In this document: positions 1-6,991 of the stretch, piece after piece | How the letters are laid out: every line of letters starts with the position of its first letter | Position numbering within the stretch: the stretch's first letter is position 1 | Virus record (IMG/VR): IMGVR_UViG_3300005515_000629 | Span: 1-44,041 of that record | DNA from: a virus | Direction: 5' to 3' (one strand) | DNA length: 44,041 bases | Made by a program: the position numbers and the translations under genes | The notes under the pieces: generated by a model | Database searches by the model: none | What the model was told of the DNA's origin: nothing | Seen by the model: only the letters and a program-made list of their open reading frames with translations

Positions 1-912
1 CAGCTTTCCGGCATAGACCACGGCGGCACGCGGCAGCGCCTGATAGGTGTATCGCATCGGCAGGGAGCCGCCGACGGTATTGTCCTCGGTGAAGCCGGAC
101 TGACCGGTTCCGGTGATATCGCCGAGCTTGAACGCACGGTCACCGAGCGCGGTGACGTTGCTGGTGATCGCGGTGCTGACCAGTGCTGCAAGGAAATAGG
201 TCCCGCTCGATGGAACGGTGTAGGGCGACGACAATGTCAGGTCGGCCCAGCCGCCGCCGGGATGCGCAAAGCTCTGGCTCACCGTGACGTCGTAATTGCC
301 GGCGCTGTTGCGCTTGACGATCTTGGCCTTCAGCGTCGCTGCCGACGCCGAATAGATCCCGATGCTCGATACCACGGCGCCCGGAATCAGCGCCTGGGTC
401 CTGTCGACGATCGTGTAGGCACTGCCAAACACGATGGTGGTGCTCGGCTCCCGGATCGTCGTCGTCGTCAGCGCCGATGCGACCGATGCGTCGCTCGCCT
501 GGAGCCGGAAGCGCAAGGCCGACAGCGACTGCAACGCGAAGCGAAACAGCGCCGGGCCGTCATCCGGCAGCATGACCTCCTCGACGATCTCCTCCCACGC
601 CCCGTCGATAAACCCCTCGACGGAGACCGGGATCTCGCCGCTTCCCCAATTGTGCCGCGCGACCGCGATGTAGTCGATCGGATCGACCTCGTTGGTCGTG
701 ATCGTCAGATATTGCTCGCCGGCAGCGCCGGCGCGCCATTCCAGATTGGTCGCGGGGTTGGCGAGATTCGAGGCCGGATAGTTGCCCTCCTCGGTATCGG
801 CCACGATCGTCGTGGCGGTCACGACATTGCGCCAGCCGATCACCGGATGATCGAGCGAGAGGTCGTCGGCGACGCCCGCGAGGACGACGGCACTCGAGAT
901 GACGATCGTCAT
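1..912 (-). CDS. phage tail protein downstream of tape measure (partial)
   Basis: The reading frame is open for 304 codons on the minus strand and runs off the left edge, so the C-terminus is missing. The ATG overlaps the tape-measure stop as TGATG, which fixes the start. The protein opens with a short segment, then a region rich in beta-strand-type residues containing a DPIDYIAVARHNWG stretch and many Thr, Ser and Ala residues, as in virion adhesin or tail-tip proteins. No enzyme motif was seen. Its place directly after the tape measure fits a distal tail or baseplate protein. The family is not recognised. Confidence 0.8.
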   Translation of the reverse strand, partial: MTIVISSAVVLAGVADDLSLDHPVIGWRNVVTATTIVADTEEGNYPASNLANPATNLEWRAGAAGEQYLTITTNEVDPIDYIAVARHNWGSGEIPVSVEGFIDGAWEEIVEEVMLPDDGPALFRFALQSLSALRFRLQASDASVASALTTTTIREPSTTIVFGSAYTIVDRTQALIPGAVVSSIGIYSASAATLKAKIVKRNSAGNYDVTVSQSFAHPGGGWADLTLSSPYTVPSSGTYFLAALVSTAITSNVTALGDRAFKLGDITGTGQSGFTEDNTVGGSLPMRYTYQALPRAAVVYAGKL

Positions 913-3062
913 CAGGCCGGCACCACGTTGAGACGGTAGCCGTCCGAGAACATGCCGTTCAGGCCGTCGATCAGGTCGCGGAGCGCGTCGCGAGTGGTCG
1001 CAATGGGCACGGCGACGTTGACGATATTGGGCGCGCCAGAATTGCCCCCGCGCTGCCCCTGATTTCCACCACGGTTCGGCGTGATGTCGATCTGCTCGCC
1101 GGGCTCGACCATGGCCTGAAACAGCTTGCTGTCACCGCCGCCAACGCCGCCAGGGACGGTCATGGAGAGACCATCCTTGAAACCGGTCGGAACGGACTGG
1201 CTCTTGATCTGTGCCACCAGCCGGGCGCCCTGCGCCAGCACGGCGGCCATCGCCGCGATGTTGGCCGGGAACGGCAACTCCAGCGCCTTCGCGGCGCCGG
1301 TGAACATGGATATCGTGGCCTGGATGGCACCAAAGATCTGCGCCGCCTTCGCCATGCCGGCGCTTTCCTTGCCAAACGACGCGGCGATCGTGGCAAAGCT
1401 TCCAGCCATCGACGCACCAGCGATATTCCACGAGGTTCCGGCACTCTCTGCCGCCTTCTGCATGGCCTGCTGATAGGTCTCGGCGCTGATCCTGCCGTTA
1501 TCGAACAGCAGTTGAATCTTCGCCAATTCCTGCTGATAGACCTGCCCGGGCGTGAGGTTCGATTGCGTCATCTGAAGCCCGGCCATCGTCATGGCAAGGC
1601 CGCTCGCCGACGCCTTGACTTCGTCGAGTTTGGCGCGCTGTGCATCGCTGATCGTCGTATGGTTCGCGGTCGCAATCGCAAGGGCCTGATACTCGATCTT
1701 CAACGCCTCGGCAGTGCCGACGGCCTTACCGAAGCCGGCGATCTCAGCGTTCTGCCCCGCGAGCGACTTGTTCTGGCTGTCGAGATACTGATCGACCGCG
1801 TTCTTTCCGGCCATCGCCTGATAGTTGAAGTCCTTCTGCCCCTTTGCGGCGTTGTCGGTGCCATCCTTCATTTTGCCGAGATCTGCGGTGAGCGCAGACA
1901 GATCGAGGCCGAGCCCCTTCAGCGCCGTGCCAAGAACGCTCGTCCCATCCGGAACCTTGGTTGCGACATAGGAAGCGATCTCGCCAAGCTTGTCCTTCAG
2001 CGAGTCGAAATTGCCGGTCGCAATCGCGACCACGCCGGCCATGACGAGAATGCCCTTCAGCGACAGGCTGCGCACCGCTTCGAACGCTGCCATCACAAGT
2101 CCCGTCGCCTGGATCGCGCGCGCGAGGCCAACGAAGGCGACACCCATGCTGACCACAGTTGACGTGATCTGCGCGGCGACGAACACCGCGCCGAGCTGAA
2201 TGACGATCTTGAAGTTGTCCGTCACCAGAAGCACGCCGCGGGCGAGCCCCTCGAACGCCGTCTTGAGGAATGCCAGCTTCGATGCCTGCTTATCGGCATT
2301 GCTGGCGCCGGCGAGCATGCGATCGGCAAACTGCTGAAGCGCCGGCAGCAGGAACGCCGTCAGCTTGACGATGATGCCGTCCTTGGCCGCGCCCAACGTG
2401 GTCAAGGTATCGCGGAATTTCTCCGCGGCGGCGGCCGTGGGTCCGTCGATGACAACGCCGAATTTCTGCGCATTGTCGATCATCCCCTGAATGCCATCAC
2501 GGCCGGCGTTCAGGAGCGGGATCAGGTCCGCGCCCGATTTGCCGAAGATGGCGATTGCCGCGGCCGTCTTACCGGCGCCGTCCTTCAGGCCCGCGAACTT
2601 GTCTGCGATGTTCAGCAGCATGTCCTGCGTCGGAAGAAGCTGGCCGTTGGCATCCTTGACGTTGACACCAAGCGCGCGGAAGGCATTGGCGGCCTCAGAG
2701 GTCGGCTTTCCGGCCGCCTCCACCATGTTCTTGGACAGCTTGCCGACGCCGACACCGAGCTGCTCCATGCTCACATCGGACAGGTCCGCGGCGAGCTTCA
2801 GCGCGGAAAGCTGCTCAACCGGAATCCCGATCTTCTGGGATTGCTTGTTGAGCTCGTCCATCGACTTCAGGGTGTTGTTGATCCCCAGCGCGACGGCGCC
2901 ATAGGCAGCCGTGATCGCGGCACCGATCACGGCGCCGGTCGCGGCGATATCACTGGCGAACTGGCCAAGCTTCGCGCGCGAGTCGTCTAGCCCCTTGTCG
3001 AGCGCCGCAGTATCGGCGCCCAGGACCACGCGAAGCGCACCGATGATGGAGGATCCGGCCAT
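912..3062 (-). CDS. tail tape measure protein
   Basis: 716 aa. It sets tail length and is ejected with the DNA. Residues 1-60 hold a helical start followed by an Ala/Gly-rich hydrophobic stretch (about 36-62). Residues about 65-215 match the usual lambda-like tape-measure N-region, with the LNKQSQKIGIPVEQLSALK segment. Hydrophobic segments lie near 280-350 and again at about 570-620, and a Gly-rich segment at about 645-685 precedes the C-terminal tail. The gene follows the chaperone frameshift pair by 8 nt, the universal order in siphophages. Its length implies a tail of about 100 nm at the usual 1.5 angstrom per residue, so a siphovirus-like particle is inferred. Confidence 0.93.
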   Translation of the reverse strand: MAGSSIIGALRVVLGADTAALDKGLDDSRAKLGQFASDIAATGAVIGAAITAAYGAVALGINNTLKSMDELNKQSQKIGIPVEQLSALKLAADLSDVSMEQLGVGVGKLSKNMVEAAGKPTSEAANAFRALGVNVKDANGQLLPTQDMLLNIADKFAGLKDGAGKTAAAIAIFGKSGADLIPLLNAGRDGIQGMIDNAQKFGVVIDGPTAAAAEKFRDTLTTLGAAKDGIIVKLTAFLLPALQQFADRMLAGASNADKQASKLAFLKTAFEGLARGVLLVTDNFKIVIQLGAVFVAAQITSTVVSMGVAFVGLARAIQATGLVMAAFEAVRSLSLKGILVMAGVVAIATGNFDSLKDKLGEIASYVATKVPDGTSVLGTALKGLGLDLSALTADLGKMKDGTDNAAKGQKDFNYQAMAGKNAVDQYLDSQNKSLAGQNAEIAGFGKAVGTAEALKIEYQALAIATANHTTISDAQRAKLDEVKASASGLAMTMAGLQMTQSNLTPGQVYQQELAKIQLLFDNGRISAETYQQAMQKAAESAGTSWNIAGASMAGSFATIAASFGKESAGMAKAAQIFGAIQATISMFTGAAKALELPFPANIAAMAAVLAQGARLVAQIKSQSVPTGFKDGLSMTVPGGVGGGDSKLFQAMVEPGEQIDITPNRGGNQGQRGGNSGAPNIVNVAVPIATTRDALRDLIDGLNGMFSDGYRLNVVPA

Positions 3063-3070
3063 CTATGCTC

Positions 3071-3723
3071 TCAGTTCGGCTTGCCCTTGACCTCGCCGCC
3101 AAGCGCCAAGGTCCATTGCTTGGCGATCGCCAGCATTTGTTCGGGAGATTGCGTCCTGCGCTCACGGACTTGCAGCGCACGAAGCTTGGGGAACTTCTTG
3201 AACCGCGGCATCGCCGCGGTGTACCAGGCAAGCCACGCGCGCTCGTTGTGCTCGCGCGTGAACTGGGCCTGCTTGCCGGAGAAGATCACGCGGACTTCGC
3301 GTGGCGTCTTACGCCAGAAGGCGTCGGGATCGAGCCCGTAGGAAACCCAGTCCTTCAGGAGGCCCGGCCAGTCCCACTCCGACGCGATCCCTGCCGAGGG
3401 CCCGGCTTGCCCTCCGGCGCCGGGAAAGCCTTCGCGATGGCGTCGCTGACCTTGCCGAGCACCGTGGCAGCGCCACCGGCCGACAGGATCAACTCTCCGG
3501 CCTCCTTCAGCGTGATGTCGGGATGGCTCTCGCGCAGCCCGGCATGCAGAACGTGCCGGATGGTCGAGATCGACATCCTGGTCTCGTCGGCAAGCTCGGC
3601 GACGATCGCCGGGAAACCCTTCCCGAGCGACTCTTCCATCGAGCACACGGCATCGATCGAGAAGCGCAGCGTGTAGACCGCGTCCCCGACCTTCAGTTCA
3701 ACTTCACCCCGGTGCGGATTCAT
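3071..3723 (-). CDS. tail assembly chaperone, -1 frameshift fusion product
   Basis: Predicted fusion of 217 aa. Residues 1-109 come from the upstream GTA-gp10-like frame. The ribosome would slip back one base at GGGCCCT (3403-3397) and read 108 further codons of the overlapping frame, which ends with the stop at 3071. The second part begins SAGIASEWDWPG and contains WVSYGLDPDAFWRKTP, typical of phage tail-assembly chaperone C-domains. The downstream frame has no ATG, GTG or TTG with a ribosome site close to the start of its conserved part, so frameshifting explains it better than independent initiation. By analogy with lambda gpG/gpGT, the fusion links tail tube subunits to the tape measure. 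Confidence 0.72.
3355..3723 (-). CDS. tail assembly chaperone, GTA-gp10-like (unshifted product)
   Basis: 122 aa. It begins MNPHRGEVELKVGDAVYTLRF and carries a central block CSMEESLGKGFPAIVAELADE, which fits the GTA-gp10 / phage TAC family. The gene starts 3 nt after the tail tube stop. The last 13 residues, after the slippery site, are rich in Arg, Ser and Gly and look unstructured, as expected for the short product of a lambda G/GT-type pair. It acts in the cytoplasm as a chaperone for the tape measure and is not expected in the mature virion. Confidence 0.85.
   Translation of the reverse strand: MNPHRGEVELKVGDAVYTLRFSIDAVCSMEESLGKGFPAIVAELADETRMSISTIRHVLHAGLRESHPDITLKEAGELILSAGGAATVLGKVSDAIAKAFPAPEGKPGPRQGSRRSGTGRAS
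3397..3403 (-). promoter_or_regulatory. slippery heptamer GGGCCCT for -1 frameshift
   Basis: Read on the minus strand in the frame of the upstream chaperone the codons are CCG GGC CCT, giving the X XXY YYZ pattern G GGC CCT. Slipping back one base lets both tRNAs re-pair in the first two positions (GGG, CCC) and enters the downstream frame directly at SAGIASEWDW. Position, frame and gene context all fit the conserved tail-gene frameshift of siphophages. The sequence is not one of the most efficient known heptamers, so the rate cannot be judged. Confidence 0.65.
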
Positions 3724-3726
3724 GTG

Positions 3727-4161
3727 TTACGCCTGCACCAGGGTGGGCTTGCCGGACACCTTGAAGGTGATCGAAGCGCTCATCTTGTCGTCGATCGGCG
3801 CATCGGGCTCGAACCCGGTCAGGATCGCGGCGAACGAGAAATAGGAGCCGTCGGGGAACGCGATCACGCGGTCGATCGTCGCCGCCGGCCCGTCGAGGTC
3901 GAACTCCGCCATCATGGCGGCCGCCGCAGCATTGCCCGGCACGAAGTTGATATCCATGCTGACCTCGCCGCCGTCCTTGAGGCCCGCGATGAATTCGCGC
4001 CACGCATTGGGACTCAGCTCGTGCGTGGCATCGACCGTATCGCGCGCCAGCGCCGGCGGCGTGATGCCCGTGACCTCGGGAAGCGTGCTCAAAACCGCGG
4101 GCACGGCGCCATTGCTGGATTTGAACAGCGTGCCATAGCCAATGCGAACGCCGGTGCTCAT
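3727..4161 (-). CDS. major tail tube protein
   Basis: 144 aa. The composition and pattern (VRIGYGTLFKSSNGAVP at the start, VSMDINFVPGN in the middle, MSASITFKVSGKPTL near the end) match the lambda gpV / phage tail tube family, which forms stacked hexameric rings around the DNA channel. A ribosome site GGAG lies 8 nt before the ATG. The gene sits between HK97-gp10 and the chaperone pair, its usual place. Confidence 0.9.
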   Translation of the reverse strand: MSTGVRIGYGTLFKSSNGAVPAVLSTLPEVTGITPPALARDTVDATHELSPNAWREFIAGLKDGGEVSMDINFVPGNAAAAAMMAEFDLDGPAATIDRVIAFPDGSYFSFAAILTGFEPDAPIDDKMSASITFKVSGKPTLVQA

Positions 4162-4188
4162 AGCGATATCTCCGTTTCAGGAAGGTGG

Positions 4189-4650
4189 TTAGTTCCCGGC
4201 TGCAATCTTGGCCGCGAGCCGCTCGGCCTTTTTCGCAAGACGCTGGCGCGCCTTTTCGATCTGTTCCTCGAGAGAGGCCTTGATGCCGTCGAGAACCTTC
4301 ATCACGTTGCCGTCGAACGCCGGCCGCAAATGCGGTTGCGCCGCCTGGTGCGCGTTTCCGAATTCGGTCTGCACACCCTTCGCCGCGGGGCCCGGCCCGA
4401 TATAGACCTCGACGTCGCTCTCTTTGTTGTTCTGGCTCTTCTGCCGGCGCGAGAGTTTCGTTCCGATCGTATAGGACGCCTTCAGACCGCCGGTCAGACG
4501 CGGCGCGAGAGCTTCGCCTGCGTCCTTGATCGGTTGGCCCTGCTCTTTCAGCACCCGCAGCAGCACGTTGCGCGCCGTCGCCTTGGGAAGCTCCTGGAGC
4601 GCCTCGTCGAGCTCGGCGAGGCCTTCTATTTTGAACGTCTGCCGGGCCAT
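4189..4650 (-). CDS. HK97-gp10-family tail completion protein
   Basis: 153 aa. The N-terminus (FKIEGLAELDEALQELPK) and the central segment with EFGNAHQAAQPHLRPAFD are hallmark features of the HK97 gp10 / putative neck protein family, which joins the tail to the head. The C-terminal 45 residues are a Lys/Ala-rich charged helix. The ATG overlaps nothing; the stop precedes the tail tube by 27 nt. The start overlaps the previous stop as TGATG. Confidence 0.9.
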   Translation of the reverse strand: MARQTFKIEGLAELDEALQELPKATARNVLLRVLKEQGQPIKDAGEALAPRLTGGLKASYTIGTKLSRRQKSQNNKESDVEVYIGPGPAAKGVQTEFGNAHQAAQPHLRPAFDGNVMKVLDGIKASLEEQIEKARQRLAKKAERLAAKIAAGN

Positions 4651-4907
4651 CAGAGCCGGAGCCTGGCGCCGTCAGATATCTCTTTGTTCACTTGGTCGAC
4701 GAAAGAGAAGGAGTCATCGCGCTTGAACGTCCTCCACTCATCGTCTTCCTTGGTGGTCTCCAGGACGATCCCAACACCAGCAATGCGCGCGCCAAGGCGG
4801 AAGCACCACGAAGCAACCCTCAGCCGGATCCCAAACACTCGCAATCCCGTCACATGGATCGTGACGCACTGGGCGGCTTGAGAGATTGGGAAGTTGATCG
4901 AGGCCAT
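4650..4907 (-). CDS. small phage protein of unknown function
   Basis: 85 aa from the ATG at 4907, which has an ideal GAGGAG ribosome site 5 nt upstream and overlaps the previous stop as TGATG; a GTG one codon earlier is possible. The sequence contains QCVTIHVTGLRVFGIRLRVASW and LGARIAGVGI, a compact hydrophobic and basic core with one possible amphipathic membrane-seeking helix. It lies between the gp8-like completion protein and HK97-gp10, so a head-tail joining role is inferred from position only. Confidence 0.75.
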   Translation of the reverse strand: MASINFPISQAAQCVTIHVTGLRVFGIRLRVASWCFRLGARIAGVGIVLETTKEDDEWRTFKRDDSFSFVDQVNKEISDGARLRL

Positions 4908-5308
4908 CACAACTCCTCATGATGAATGAAATAGTCCCGGCTCACGCCATAGAGCTGCACGATATCGTCGTACTGCTCGCGCTCGTCGGCGCAGAACGCC
5001 CCCTGGATGACCACAGAAGGATTTCCCACCGCGCCGGAGAAACCGCTCAGGCAGTCCTTGACCGTGTTCGCGAGCACCGTGGCGGCGTCCGACGTCGGCG
5101 CCCATGCGTCGATCTGCATGCGCGACCGCGCGTATCCCGAGGCTCCCCGCATCGTGTAGTCGGTATTGCCGGAGATCCGCGTGTAGACCAGGCTCGCGAC
5201 CTTCGTGCCCTGCGGCATCCGGATCGGGAATACCCGGTCCACAACCAGCGCCGCGATCGCGGCGTCGCCCAGCAACAGCGCGCGCAGTGCCGGGCGAATG
5301 TCCTTCAT
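4907..5308 (-). CDS. tail completion / terminator protein, DUF3168 (GTA-gp8-like)
   Basis: 133 aa. It starts MKDIRPALRALLLGDAAIAALV, followed by RVFPIRMPQGTKVASLVYTRIS, the pattern of DUF3168 proteins that cap the tail tube at the head-proximal end. A YARSRMQIDAWAPT segment follows, matching the usual core strand. It starts as TGATG on the stop of the preceding gene and ends in the same way on the next. Confidence 0.88.
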   Translation of the reverse strand: MKDIRPALRALLLGDAAIAALVVDRVFPIRMPQGTKVASLVYTRISGNTDYTMRGASGYARSRMQIDAWAPTSDAATVLANTVKDCLSGFSGAVGNPSVVIQGAFCADEREQYDDIVQLYGVSRDYFIHHEEL

Positions 5309-5715
5309 CAGTTCGCAACGCCGGTCGAAGCGATATTGAGCACGATGACGGTCGTCGACTTGGCAACGCCGATCGTCGACATGTATTCGCCGGTGCCGAC
5401 GTCGGCGAGCGGGCAGAGCCCGCCCGGATTGCTCGACAGGTAGTATTGCGTGTTGGCGACCACCGTTGCGCCGATCGTGATCTCGCCCGATTTCTGGATA
5501 CGCAGCGGCTGCCCGATGCCCGCGGTATTCAGCGCGAGGCCGCGCGGCGTGCGGATCAAGGCCGACGCACCGTCGGCATCGGCGAGCTTGTAGCTCTGAT
5601 CGATATCGCGGTAGACGGCCTGGCCGGCGGTCACCGCCGCACCTGCAACACCGTCCTCGGTGACGGCGCCAGCGCCTGGAAGAACACTCCCGGCAGTAAC
5701 GGAAAGATCGGCCAT
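5308..5715 (-). CDS. decoration / capsid-cement-like structural protein
   Basis: 135 aa, almost all small and beta-favouring residues. The layout is an N-terminal VTAGSVLPGAGA segment, AAVTAGQAVYRD in the middle, then LRIQKSGEITIGATV and a C-terminal beta region. This looks like DUF2190-type capsid cement proteins, but the assignment is by pattern only. A ribosome site AAAGGA lies about 8 nt before the ATG. It sits among head-tail joining genes, so it is very likely a virion component. Confidence 0.7.
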   Translation of the reverse strand: MADLSVTAGSVLPGAGAVTEDGVAGAAVTAGQAVYRDIDQSYKLADADGASALIRTPRGLALNTAGIGQPLRIQKSGEITIGATVVANTQYYLSSNPGGLCPLADVGTGEYMSTIGVAKSTTVIVLNIASTGVAN

Positions 5716-5741
5716 AGCAGTTTCCTTTCGGTGTTGAGGAT

Positions 5742-6128
5742 TTACGTCGTGGTCACGTCGGCGCGCTGAAGCGTCTTGATGGAGAGATCGACTTGCCGCC
5801 CGACTTCGTCCGGCGAGAGGATGTCATAGACCAGATACCAGGCCGGGCTCTGCTCGTTCACCGCGATGCCGTCGACCGGATAGATGATCCGGTCTCCCGG
5901 CGCGAGCGGCCGCGCGGCGGACGGGATTTCGTGGAAGCGGATCGTGAACGTCGTCTCCGAGCTTGCCACCTTCTCAGGCTGCGCGAACTTCTCGGTCCCC
6001 TTGGTCGGCTGCACGAAGGCGAGGCACTTGTAGACGAGATCCGTCCATGTCTCGATCGGCTCGCCGGAGCTCGACTGCGTCAGCGACTTGCGCTGGATGA
6101 TGATCTGCCGATCGTAGCGCCGCTGCAT
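5742..6128 (-). CDS. head closure (head-tail joining) protein, SPP1-gp16 type
   Basis: 128 aa. It begins MQRRYDRQIIIQRKS and continues with a central TFTIRFHEIP and LAPGDRIIYPVDG, the usual signature of the Phage_H_T_join family (SPP1 gp16, HK97 gp7). These form a ring below the connector and gate DNA exit. The gene starts as TGATG on the stop of the connector gene. Confidence 0.88.
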   Translation of the reverse strand: MQRRYDRQIIIQRKSLTQSSSGEPIETWTDLVYKCLAFVQPTKGTEKFAQPEKVASSETTFTIRFHEIPSAARPLAPGDRIIYPVDGIAVNEQSPAWYLVYDILSPDEVGRQVDLSIKTLQRADVTTT

Positions 6129-6733
6129 CAGAACTTGATCCGGCGGAACGGCGCCAGCAGCGCATCGGCCGCAAACGGCAGCGGCGTCACCGTGCCGCCG
6201 AACGCGATGCTGGTCGGGTTATCGAACCACTGCCGGATGATCAGGAACATCGCCTGCTTGATCGCGTCAGGGACCGTGCTGGTGAAATCCGGAGCAGAGC
6301 CGGCGTTCGCATAGCCCGCCAGATAGGTCACGCTCGCACGCGGCAATTCGGTATAGAGCAGCGGCGATGCAAAGGTCGAGACGAACTGGACGTAGCTTCC
6401 GAGCTCGTCGGTCAACAGACTATAGTTCGCCGGATTGACCGTCTGCTCGACGCCGTTGGCATCCTTGTATTTGACGCTGGTGATCGAGATCACCGGAAAC
6501 AGCGGCAACCTCATGCAGCGCATCACCAGGCTGTCGAAGTCCTGCCGCCAGGTCTGCTCGCACAATGCCCGCCCGAGGATCCCCGTCCAGCCGTCGAGAT
6601 ACGTCGTCGCCGCGGCGATCAGGCCGTTGATCAGTGCGTCCTTCTCGGAATAGCCGATATCGAGCTGCGCCTTCACTTCGGCGAGGGTGACCGGCTTGAT
6701 CGAGGGGGCGGCAGTGAGAACTGGGCGGTACAT
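6128..6733 (-). CDS. head-tail connector protein, gp6-like
   Basis: 201 aa from the ATG at 6733. An upstream in-frame extension to 6835 exists, but its Arg/Cys-rich sequence looks non-coding. The protein opens with PVTLAEVKAQLDIGYSEKDALINGLIAAATTYLDGWTG, classic for HK97-gp6-type and GTA-gp6 connectors (DNA-packaging adaptor). A strand-rich middle and a helical C-terminus (DAIKQAMFLIIRQWFDN) follow. The adaptor binds beneath the portal ring. Confidence 0.88.
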   Translation of the reverse strand: MYRPVLTAAPSIKPVTLAEVKAQLDIGYSEKDALINGLIAAATTYLDGWTGILGRALCEQTWRQDFDSLVMRCMRLPLFPVISITSVKYKDANGVEQTVNPANYSLLTDELGSYVQFVSTFASPLLYTELPRASVTYLAGYANAGSAPDFTSTVPDAIKQAMFLIIRQWFDNPTSIAFGGTVTPLPFAADALLAPFRRIKF

Positions 6734-6856
6734 GGATTCCGGTTTCTGATCCTGGTTGAGGCAAGGTCGCGCCCTTGAAGGGAATGGACGTCCAAACGTA
6801 GCAATTGATTGTGCGCCGCAACCCGAGGTAGCCATGAGCTTTTGAGGTTCTGACCG

Positions 6857-6991
6857 ATGTTCTGGGTCTATCTGGTCGGCGGCATCGTCCTCGTTAAATT
6901 CGCCATATTGGCCTACGTCCAGTGGCGAGCACCTTATCGCATGAAGGATGACGGCGGCCCCGTCAGCGGATGGGGAACACCAGAGGGTTAG
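6857..6991 (+). CDS. small single-pass membrane peptide on the opposite strand
   Basis: 44 aa, oriented against all surrounding late genes. It has a TTGAGG ribosome site ending 9 nt before the ATG, an N-terminal membrane helix (about residues 2-22, beginning FWVYLVGGIVLVKF) and a short polar tail. Its stop overlaps the stop region of the 993-aa gene tail to tail. It may be a moron-type gene or a chance ORF in the 254-nt gap. No promoter was recognised. Confidence 0.45.
   Translation: MFWVYLVGGIVLVKFAILAYVQWRAPYRMKDDGGPVSGWGTPEG

Noticed and set aside
3301-4881. 526-aa plus-strand open frame
   Set aside because: It lies antisense to chaperone, tail tube and HK97-gp10 genes with clear families; Arg-rich composition is typical of a GC-rich shadow frame.
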